Assembly: GCA_905116865.2 (NCBI GenBank)
Contig: CAJHNH020003135.1
Coordinates: forward strand, 97,001 to 161,000
From: Candidula unifasciata
Taxonomy: Eukaryota; Mollusca; Gastropoda; Stylommatophora; Geomitridae
Length of the DNA: 64,000 nucleotides
Reading direction: 5' to 3'
The translations under genes and the position numbers were made by a program. This document shows positions 41,401 through 53,400 of the stretch, piece by piece. Below the pieces are notes generated by a model. The model searched no databases. It was not told the origin of the DNA and saw only the letters and a program-made list of their open reading frames with translations. Numbering within the stretch: the first letter of the stretch is position 1; every line of letters starts with the position of its first letter.

Positions 41401-44400
41401 GGTTTCCTCCCTGGCGAAGCCGGACTTTTGTTCATAAATGACCTTGGCTCCCAGGTGGATCCAGCTTTGAGTGGGTACCAGGTGCACTCCTGTGGAAAAG
41501 GGTCCTTTACTTTTTTATTGATCCTAATTTGTCCCTAATGATTGTGCTCTGTCTTTAGTGATTGCAGTATCTTTTTTGATTGTACTTTTTTTTTTTTTAT
41601 GATTGTACTTTGTCTTTATTGATTCTGCAGTGTCTTTAATGGCTGTATTTTGTCTTCAGTGATTGCACAGTGTCTTTTATGGCTGTATTTTGTCTGCAGT
41701 GATTGCACAGTGTCTTTAATGGCTGTATTTTGTCTTCAGTGATTGCACAGTGTCTTTTATGGCTGTATTTTGTCTTCATTAATTGCAGTGTCTTTAATAG
41801 CTGTATTTTGTCTTCAGTGATTGCACAGTGTCTTTTATGGCTGTATTTTGTCTGCAGTGATTGCACAGTGTCTTTAATGGCTGTATTTTGTCTTCATTAA
41901 TTTCAATGTCTTTAATGGCTGTATTTTGTCTTCATAAATTGCAGTGTCTTTAATGGCTGTATTTTGTCTTCATTAATTGCAGTGTCTTTAATGGCTGTAT
42001 TTTGTCTTCATTAATTGCAGTGTCTTAAATAACTATTTTGTCTTCAGTGATTGCACAGTGTCTTTAATGGCTGTATTTTGTCTTCAGTGATTGCAGTGTC
42101 TTCAATGGCTGTATTTTGTCTTCATTAATTGCAGTGTCTTAAATAACTATTTTGTCTTCAGTGATTGCACAGTGTCTTTAATGGCTGTATTTTGTCTTCA
42201 GTGATTGCAGTGTCTTTAATGGCTGTATTTTGTCTTCATTAATTGCAGTGTCTTTAATAACTATTTTGTCTTCAGAGATTGCACAGGGTCTTTAATGGCT
42301 GTATTTTGTCTTCAGTAATTGCACAGCGTCTTTAAAGGATGTATTTTTTCTTCAGTGATTGCAGTGTCTTTAATGGCTGTATTTTGTCTTTAATGATTGT
42401 ACTTTGTCTGTAATGATTGCACAGCGTTTTTAATGATTGTACAGTATCTTTAATGACTGCAATGTCTTAATGACTACTATACTTTGTCTTTAATGACTGT
42501 ACTGAGTCTATGTTAATTTTACTCTACCCTTGCTCCTAGATTTTTGTGATACTCCAAAAGATCTATCCCTCGGTACAGAAGCTGGCCTACTTGTGGATAT
42601 TTGACATGGCTATTATTGAGGTAAGTGTCAAGTTTACTGTCTCCTGTGTGTACAATAATCAACTGATGATTGTGTCCTTTGTCATCGAGGTTGCAGATTC
42701 ATTCCAGTAGTATTTGCTGGCCGGTTGAGAATCCTCCGGAAGTCCTCGTGTCTTGCTCCATTCCAAACCTTCCAATCATTTATCTTTGTCTTTCCTTTGC
42801 TCTGTTCTCATCAGTCTTTCCGATCATTGCCATGTTCTTTGGTCTCTTCTTCCCACCCGCAACTAAAAACACACACACACACAAAACACTGTCTTCATCT
42901 TTTTTCTCTAAACTGTTTAGTTTTCACCTGTCTGTTGGACGACTGTCCGGTTTACTTTTCCATCACTCCATATTCTGTGTTCTATTTATCTACATGGCCA
43001 CATTTCACAACCCTTCGTTCCAGCAGTAGTTGCTGGCTGCTTCAGGATCTTCCAGAAGTTCATCACTGATGTTCAGCTTGTCTGAGGTATAAAAAAAATG
43101 GGTTACATCTGTGGAAATGAGGTGGATGTAGAAAATACCTTTTTTGAACCCCTGCTTCTTTTCCCTTAGAATGACACTTACTCGTTTTCTGGTTTACAGC
43201 TAGGCTGCGATATCTTTGCCTTTCAGCCCAATGTTTACAGTTTCAGTAAACCCTTAATTAATCACCTTTTACAGCATGCTTGTCAGGGAGCAGTGGGTAT
43301 ATTCTCTCCCCCACCCCACCCACAAGGGGGCCCTGGAACCCACACAGAGAGATCCAGTACCAACATTTTCTTCTTGGGCGGCTGAGAAATTGGTGGTGCT
43401 TATAAGACTAGTACAGGCATGGGTCTATAGCTCATGGTGGCCTCTGAGCTCATTCTCATTATAGCTGTAAGAAAACTACAAAGCACAGGCTTCCGGTGAT
43501 AGCCTCTTGCTGTTAGTGGGTAGTTTTTCATATTATTTATTCACGTTCACTGGCTGTAAACTCTAGCAGAAAGTTCTGGTTGTTCAAGTTCTGGCCTTTA
43601 GTCTTATTCTTGTTGTGTGTACACGCTGTTTGTGACCTGTGTCATGTAATCATTTTACTGTTCTATTCAGGCTGTTTGGGACCTTTGTCATGTTATCATT
43701 TTACTGTTCCGTTCCATTCAGGCTGTTTGTGACCTGTGTCATGTAATCATTTTACTGTTCTATTCAGGCTGTTTGGGACCTTTGTCATGTTATCATTTTA
43801 CTGTTCCGTTCCATTCAGGCTGTTTGTGACCTGTGTCATGTAATCATTTACTGTTCCATTTAGGCTGTTTGTGACCTGTGTCATGTAATCATTTTACTGT
43901 TCCATTCAGGCTGTTTGTGACCTGTGTCATGTAATCATTTTACTGTTCCATTCAGGCTGTTTGTGACCTGTTCAAAAAGGCTCTGCAGAAACTGGACGAC
44001 TTTGCTCCATTGTCAGGGGATTTAACCCAGCTAGTCATTAACTTATACCAGAGGGCTCCGTGTACGCCAGTGATTGATCTTGGCAAGCAGGTGGGTGGGC
44101 GTTATTTTTGTTTATCATCTTCTTTATCATCATCATTAACATTATCATCTTCATCATCATCTTCTTTACCATCATCATTATCTAGTACTATGGTTTTTAA
44201 TGGGGGTGGGGGTGGCAAGGGAGTTTCAAGGGGGCATCATGCAGTGTTATACAGATACAGCGGTAACAGAGCTAGAGGTTGACCACGCAGAAGATGGACC
44301 ACAGAAACATCAGAGAGACTGAAAGTACCTAATATGAAGCGAAGGGCCCATTCCAGAGATCTCTTATTGCCCTGACGCCACAAGGCATTGTAGGAGTTGA

Positions 44401-47400
44401 GAAAAGAAAAAGAAGGAAATCAAGCAGTTTTGTAAACGATTGCATTTGTACTTATAATAATCTGTTATAACATGTTTGAATTTTAATTATAAATCAAATA
44501 TTTATTAAAAGCTTGAGTGGAGAGTGATCTTGTGCAACATCAGACCAGAAATAACAGGTGTCATCAAGACAACACAGTGTCAGCCATCACATTGATGTTG
44601 GTGTTTTCTCTTTTATAGTGTTTTTTTAAAATGTTGTATAACACTTTGATTTATGGGAATGTTCTTGATGATAGGGTTGTGGTTTTTCTTATTGTCCCCC
44701 ACTCTTATTGTTGTTTTCTAGCGCATTGCTCTGATCTTGCCACATCCAAATGGCCGGGGATGATCTGATGTATTCTTGAGTTTGATGTATTCTTGAGTTT
44801 GTCTGATGTATTCTCGAGTTTGTGTGATGTATTCTAGAGTTTGTCTGATGTATTTTCGAGTTTGTCTGATGTATTCTCGAGTTTGTCTGATGTATTCTCG
44901 AGTTTGTCTGATGTATTCTCGAGTTTGTCTGATGTATTCTCGAGTTTGTCTGATGTATTCTCGAGTTTGTTTTTGCCTTGCTTATAGTTCCTTTTCTCCC
45001 TTTCAGTTGCTGATCATCTTTGGCCTACAAGAAAACTTTGTTCCCTTATCAAAAGTCATCGTGGAAAGTGTCTGCTCCAGGTCTCTGGACATGTTTAATG
45101 TGGGTAAGTGGTTGCTCCCACCAGAGATGTGTTATTGCAGATGTTTGTAACCTCGTCACTTTATTTATGTTTTTAAAAAATTATTTCTGGATATTTATTC
45201 TAGAGCTGCGAGTGTCTTTTTTAAAATTTGTTCTGTCTTGGTACATTTATGCCTGTGTACGTTGAGAAGATTTATGTCTGTGTACGTTGAGAAGATTTAT
45301 GTCTGTGTACATTGAGAAGATTTATGTCTTTGTATGTTGAGAAGATGGCGCTACATTGGATACATCCTGAGAAGAAACCAATAGAGAATCATCTTCTTCT
45401 TCTTCTTCTTCACTTCCTCTTTTACCTCTTTGGGTGTGGAGGGAGATATAAGGTTCTGTTTCTAGCTCTTCTGGCCGCCTCGACCATAGGCACATCGTGC
45501 TGTTGTAGAGTTTCTCTGATGTTATCCTTCCATCTTGTTCTTGGTCTACCTTGTGCTCTACGTCCTTCTTCTCTTTCCATGTATGCTTTGTATGGTATGG
45601 TGTCACAAGGCATTCTCTCTAAGTGGGCCAACCATTTCACTTGCTGTCTTTGTATGTAATCCAGAATTGGTTCAGTGCCGAGAATCATCAAACGCATTAA
45701 AATGGGAAATAAAGGGATGAAGGAACCGAGGGTGCCCAAAAGAAACCCTACAACGAATGTCGGGGAGAGAGGCCAAAGTTGCTGGGCTGGATTCCATCCA
45801 TGATATTGAAGTGATAGTATAGAACAGAATAGAGGAATAGACTGCGAACCCTATGTGACATAATGGAACAACAGGATAATGAATGAATGTTGAGTGTTTA
45901 AGTAAGTATCGACATCACAGCACTCAGGACATTCGTGTAAGTGCTCCATCTCCAACTTTAGCAGCAGGTGCAGAGTTCTGAATCTTATGGTACCAGCAAC
46001 AGTCTGATTGTCCTCTTCTTCTTCTATTTGTTCACCGGCTGTAAGCTCCAGTGGAAAGTTCTGGGCGCTCGTCTACTTCCGAACTTTAGTCTTCTTCAAG
46101 AACCTGAGTGTTGCGTGCACATCCGTGTCGCAAATCTGGCTTATTTATGTGCAGACTCTTGGTTCCTTGCCTCTCAGGCAGATGTACAGGAGGCCTCCCG
46201 TTAGTCTACTCCTACGACGTGCTTGTTGGGGCGGCAGTAGGTCTATTCTTGTTTTCCCCACACAGAACCCACATGGAGAGTCTTGACTGTTTATCCGCCT
46301 CACATAGAGAGTATTGACTGTTTATCCGCCTCACATGGAGAGTCTTGACTGTTTATCCGCCTCACATGGAGAGTCTTGACTGTTTATCCGCCTCATCTTT
46401 CCCTTGAGTGTTGAGCATTGGCCAGATTCTTGGCCACTCCTCGCAGAACCGTTCTCCTGGACTTTGTCTATGTGTGCTTGCAAGCAATTTATTATAGGAT
46501 GTTTCAGAATATTTGCAATTTCTTTATTCTTAATTCAAACCCTAGTATATAAAGAATAATGAAATGTGTTCAATAACCTTTACCCACAACAAAAGATAAC
46601 ACTAGGCCTAGTGTGCTGTTGTGAAACTGCCTTAAAGTTGTGTAGAATAAAAGTAAAGGACCCTTTTCCCATGCCTTCAGGCATATGGGCTAGACCTGTT
46701 TTATAGACCAGTAGGTACTCGGGAGAGGGGTGAGGTGATTAACATCATGCCGGTCGCCATCACTTCACGGGACTTTATCTGGTACCCATTTATGGCTGGG
46801 TTGACCTGGGAGCCAAGTTTATTGTTAAACAAACTTCCAGCTCCATTTGGATTTGAACCCATGACCTTCAGACCTGCAGGCAAGAGTCTAGCAGCTGCTA
46901 CATCTGTTTGTTCTTAGGCTTGAGCTAAAATATGAATCTGTTCTTGTTTCCTGACAGGCATGAGAAACTACACTGATGTCATTGAGGGGTTCATGTGTTT
47001 TCTGACCCAGGTATGTGTTGTTTTTCAATTATCTATGTTTCTGATTGATCTTTGTGTTTCTCTTTTATCTTTATGTTTCCCTTTTTCTTTATGTTTCTCT
47101 TTTATCTTTGTGTTTCTCTTTTATCTTTGTGTTTCTCATTTATCTTTGTGTTTCTCTTTTATCTTTATGTTTCTCTTTTTTCTTTATGTTTCTCATTATC
47201 CTTATGTTTTTCATGTGTCCTTATGTTTCTTATTATCTTTATGTTTCTCGTTTATGTTTCTATTTTTCTTTTTAATACTTCTCATTTATCTTAATGTTAT
47301 GGCTGCATTATCTGTAGAATGAGTCATAGGTTTACTTTCTAGGGTTTTTAACTGTTAATTGTTCCAGAAGGAATTGAATACAAACAAGTACCTTAGGGAG

Positions 47401-50400
47401 GGGGGCGGGGGTACATTCCATGGTAATAGAGAGGAATGACTAAACAATGTGGTCATGTACTCTGTTCGTCTAGATATAAGAGGAAAGATGAAACAGAGCA
47501 CGGTACTCCATATTTCAGCATAGAGAATAGAGACAGCACAAGGCAGGGTTTTTTACACTGCACAGCTGGAGAGGAAAGGTGAAACAAAATGTAATACTCT
47601 GTACTTCAGCATAGAAGAGTAAAGATGAAACAAAATGTGATACTCTGTACTTTAGCATAGAAGAGTAAAGATAAAACAAAATGTGATACTCTGTACTTCA
47701 GCATAGAAGAGTAAAGATAAAACAAAATGTGATACTCTGTACTTCAGCATAGAAGAGTAAAGATAAAACAAAATGTGATACTCTGTACTTCAGCATAGAA
47801 GAGTAAAGATGAAACAAAATGTGATACTCTGTACTTCAGCATAGAAGAGTAAAGATGAAACAAAATGTGATACTCTGTACTTTAGCATAGAAGAGTAAAG
47901 ATGAAACAAAATGTGATACTCTGTACTTCAGCATAGAAGAGTAAAGATGAAACAAAATGTGATACTCTGTACTTCAGCATAGAAGAGTAAAGATGAAACA
48001 AAATGTGATACTCTGTACTTCAGCATAGAAGAGTAAAGATAAAACAAAATGTGATACTCTGTACTTCAGCATAGAAGAGTAAAGATGAAACAAAATGTGA
48101 TACTCTGTACTTTAGCATAGAAGAGTAAAGATGAAACAAAATGTGATACTCTGCACTTTAGCATAGAAGAGTAAAGATGAAACAAAATGTGATACTCTGC
48201 ACTTTAGCATAGAAGAGTAAAGATGAAACAAAATGTGATACTCTGCACTTTAGCATAGAAGAGTAAAGATGAAACAAAATGTGATACTCTGTACTTCAGC
48301 ATAGAAGAGTAAAGATGAAACAAAATGTGATACTCTGCACTTTAGCATAGAAGAGTAAAGATGAAACAAAATGTAATACTCTGTACTTCAGCATAGAAGA
48401 GTAAAGATGAAACAAAATGTAATACTCTGTACTTCAGCATAGAAGAGTAAAGATAAAACAAAATGTGATACTCTGTACTTCAGCATAGAAGAGTAAAGAT
48501 AAAACAAAATGTGATACTCTGTACTTCAGCATAGAAGAGTAAAGATGAAACAAAATGTGATACTCTGTACTTTAGCATAGAAGAGTAAAGATAAAACAAA
48601 ATGTGATACTCTGTACTTTAGCATAGAAGAGTAAAGATGAAACAAAATGTGATACTCTGTACTTTAGCATAGAAGAGTAAAGATGAAACAAAATGTGATA
48701 CTCTGTACTTCAGCATAGAAGAGTAAAGATGAAACAAAATGTAATACTCTGTACTTCAGCATAGAAGAGTAAAGATGAAACAAAATGTGATACTCTGTAC
48801 TTCAGCATAGAAGAGTAAAGATGAAACAAAATGTGATACTCTGTACTTCAGCATAGAAGAGTAAAGATGAAACAAAATGTAATACTCTGTACTTCAGCAT
48901 AGAAGAGTAAAGATGAAACAAAATGTAATACTCTGTACTTCAGCATAGAAGAGTAAAGATAAAACAAAATGTGATACTCTGTACTTCAGCATAGAAGAGT
49001 AAAGATAAAACAAAATGTGATACTCTGTACTTCAGCATAGAAGAGTAAAGATGAAACAAAATGTGATACTCTGTACTTTAGCATAGAAGAGTAAAGATAA
49101 AACAAAATGTGATACTCTGTACTTTAGCATAGAAGAGTAAAGATGAAACAAAATGTGATACTCTGTACTTTAGCATAGAAGAGTAAAGATGAAACAAAAT
49201 GTGATACTCTGTACTTCAGCATAGAAGAGTAAAGATGAAACAAAATGTAATACTCTGTACTTCAGCATAGAAGAGTAAAGATGAAACAAAATGTGATACT
49301 CTGTACTTCAGCATAGAAGAGTAAAGATGAAACAAAATGTGATACTCTGTACTTCAGCATAGAAGAGTAAAGATGAAACAAAATGTGATACTCTGTACTT
49401 TAGCATAGAAGAGTAAAGATGAAACAAAATGTGATACTCTGAACTTCAGCATAGAAGAGTAAAGATGAAACAAAATGTAATACTCTGTACTTCAGCATAG
49501 AAGAGTAAAGATGAAACAAAATGTAATACTCTGTACTTCAGCATAGAAGAGTAAAGATGAAACAAAATGTGATACTCTGTACTTCAGCATAGAAGAGTAA
49601 AGATGAAACAAAATGTGATACTCTGTACTTCAGCATAGAAGAGTAAAGATGAAACAAAATGTGATACTCTGTATTTCAGCATAGAAGAGTAAAGATAAAA
49701 CAAAATGTGATACTCTGTACTTCAGCATAGAAGAGTAAAGATAAAACAAAATGTGATACTCTGTACTTCAGCAAAGAAGAGTAAAGATAAAACAAAATGT
49801 GATACTCTGTACTTCAGCATAGAAGAGTAAAGATAAAACAAAATGTGATACTCTGTACTTCAGCAAAGAAGAGTAAAGATGAAACAAAATGTAATTCTCT
49901 GCACTCCAGTATATAAGAGAAAGATTAAACAAAATGGATACACTCCAGTATAAAATAATTTGTGTTTTAATTATTCAGTCTGTTAGTCGGAAAATGTTGC
50001 TTTGAAGTTTTGATGTTGATGCTCCTTTCTAGTTCGGTGTCTAAATAAAACTACAAGAATTCTAGTTATGTCATAGTAAAAAAAAAGCAAATTAACAAGA
50101 CAAAAAGTAAAGGACCGTTTTCCACGCATTCAGGTATATTAGACCGTATAGGTCAAGGCCTATGTTTTATAGATCATTCGGTACTTGGTGGATTATGTGC
50201 CCAGCTTCCTGTTGGGATGTCATTTTCATGAAATCATTTAAAAACAAAAAATGTAAGTAAAAATCTTTTTTTTTTTTTTAAATTGACCACCCAAAAAAAA
50301 AAAGAATGCCATTCTGTAGCAGGTTTTTATCTAAACCTACCAGCTGGAATTAAACTGGTGTCTTGGAATTACAAACCAAGTTTGTAATGCCTAAGCCCCA

Positions 50401-53400
50401 TACGGCAGCACAATTTCTATGTGCAGAAAATAGGGGCGTTAAAGTGGAGCTGATGTCAAGAAATAACTGACAACTCAAACTATAACTAGAAAGAAAGCTA
50501 ACTTTTGTACCAAACCCCCCAAAAAAAAACATTCGTCAAAATGTTTGACTGTATTTGTGTGTAGCTTTCTGTTCCTCTGCCAAGCTTTCTAGTGACAGTT
50601 TGTATGTAAGTTACTTCTATAGATACAGAGGCGACTGCAGGATTAGGATGAGGTTTAGACAGGGCTGTGATAGTTTCGTTTTAGAGAAACGTGACAATAT
50701 GATTGGGTAGCGCTGTATCAGGTTTAAATAGCTTCTGAAAATTTCAAAAGATGTCAGACAGTATGCTGGTAGGTTTTTTGGTAGAAGACCGCTTTGCATC
50801 GATTTCAATAATGGTACCGAGAACCGACCATTTAGATAGCAGGGGCAATGGACCGTAAAATTGTGTAGTAAAATCACAAGCCATAAACTGCTGGTGTTGG
50901 TTCTGTAAAGTCCTTTAAAGGGTAAACAGCTAATCTTATAGAAACTGTTTGTGTGTGAGAAGCCGCCAGTTTGAATGTTGTATCCTCACTTTCAGCTGAT
51001 GAAAAAGTTGAAAAAATTTATTCTCCGATGCAACTGTGATCTTGCTGCGATATTTCAAGCAGGTGAGTTTTGTGTGTGTGTGGACAAATGTTCCTTGTAC
51101 ATGTGTCTTTAGGTTCATCACTTGTACATGTGTCTTTAGGTTTATCACTTGTACATGTGTCTTTAGGTTTATCACTTGTACAGCTGTCTCATTGGGTTCA
51201 TCACTTGGACAGCTGTCTCATTGGATCATCACTTGGACAGCTGTCTCATTGGGTTCATCACTTGTACAGCTGTCTCACTTATTTCATCACTTGTACATCT
51301 ATCTCATTTATGATCATTACTTGAACAGCTGTCTCATTGGGTTTATCACTTGCACAGCTGTCTCATTGGGTTTATCACTTGCACAGCTGTCTCATTGGGT
51401 TTATCACTTGCAAAGCTGTCTCACTGGGATCATCACTTGTACATCTGTCTTTGGGTATCCTCACCTGTACAGCCGTCTCACTTGTACATATGTATCGCCA
51501 CTATATACCAAGTAATGCCCATGAATCTTTTCAATACATCTCTTGACTCTGTGTTCCTGGAATTTCTGAAACTCTGGACCACACTTACGATGTATGTCCC
51601 TACCATGTCTCCATCTCCCTGCCACATATCTGTATTCTGGTAGTAGTATTCTGGTAGTCTTAGTTTCAGCTTCATAGCAAACGGGTTGCCCCATCTTTGC
51701 TCCGCTCCTGTGCCAGCGAAAAACACTCAGAATGTCTATCACAGTCCCTTGTGGAAAGATTGACAGACTGCTGTCTCAGCATATCTAGCATACACTCGCA
51801 TTAAAGCATATGGTAGCCATCCGAAGTGCTAACACAAACAGTCCAACATTAGAAATGCAGTTCATCATTGATGATAGCAGAACGTGTCGTCAACAGATCA
51901 GCAGTTGTCCGCGTGATCAATTTTAATACGGGTCCCGCAAGCATTGAACGACAGGCATCGCGCCATTTTCTGAATCTACAATTCACACCACCACGTTGGT
52001 CACAGTCGAAAAAAAAAAAAAACATTCCAAATGCAATCCGCAGCTCACAGGGTCACGCCATGCATTCAACTCAGAAGCTGGGCGACGAAACTATATCCAG
52101 TCTACAAATGGAGCAAAAATGCATCGGCCACCGTCCGGTAGAAGCAAAAAATTTGCCTCTGTTCCGAACGGCGCCGCTGTCTAGCGTCCATTTTAATTGG
52201 GGGGAAAAAAAAATATACATATCTGTGTCCCTACAATGTCTCAGACTCCCTGCCACATATCTGTGTCCCTACAATGTCTCCGTCTCCCTGCCACATATCT
52301 GTGTCCCTACAATGTCTCAGACTCCCTGCCACATATCTGTGTCCCTACAATGTCTCAGACTCCCTGCCACATATCTGTGTCCCTACAATGTCTCAGTCTC
52401 CCTGCTACATATCTGTGTCCCTACAATGTCTCAGTCTCCCTGCTACATATCTGTGTCCCTACAATGTCTCAGTCTCCCTGCTACATATCTGTGTCCCTAC
52501 AATGTCTCAGTCTCCCTGCTACATATCTGTGTCCCTACAATGTCTCAGTCTCCCTGCTACATATCTGTGTCCCTACAATGTCTCAGTCTCCCTGCTACAT
52601 ATCTGTGTCCCTACAATGTCTCAGTCTCCCTGCCACATGTCTGTGTCCCTACAATGTCTCAGTCTCCCTGCCACATGTCTGTGTCCTTACAATGTCTCCA
52701 TCTCCCTGCCACATATCTGTGTCCCTACAATGTCTCAGTCTCCCTGCCACATGTCTGTGTCCTTACAATGTCTCCATCTCCCTGCCACATATCTGTGTCC
52801 CTACCATGTTTCAGTCTCCCTGCCACATATCTGTGTCCCTGGAATGTTTGTGAATCTCCCTACAACCTATATCTCTCCATCCCTCTAATCCCTCCATCTC
52901 CCTACAACCTATATCTCTCCATCCCTCTAATCCCTCAATCTCCCTACCATAGCAGATGCCTTTAAGTGAACCCTAAATAGAAAATACTGTCAGCTATTTA
53001 GTTATTCTTAGCAATTTCTGGGAACACAGAAACATTATGGTTTTACCATGGAAACATTTATACATGACATACCATAGTGCCAGATGTGATCGTCTCTTCC
53101 CCCCCCCCCCCCCCCCCCCCCATACACAAGGCTTTTTTCTCAGAGATAAAAAGGGTACAGTGCTCAGCACACAGTATCAATTAGTTGCACTAAAAAAAAT
53201 GATACCTCAAAGAAAGGTGCCAGTACTGTGTACTGCCAGAAAGAAGAAACAGCCCGGTGCATATACGTTAGTATCCAATTTTGAGGGCGGTGAAGTAGAA
53301 GCCCAGTTAATGTGAACATGAATCAAATGTGTGCCATGTTTTCTCTCACCACTTGTGGTCTTATTCCCTCAGCTGTGTTAAGTATGGCCCTACCAAAACA

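Noticed and set aside
47570..49925. CRISPR-like array
   Set aside because: No unique spacers: the whole 46-bp unit repeats, and the context is an animal intron. The same holds for the 40-bp and 38-bp arrays.
51868..52965. 365-residue + ORF
   Set aside because: Its second half is the 38-bp minisatellite and its first half has no recognised domain or splice context.
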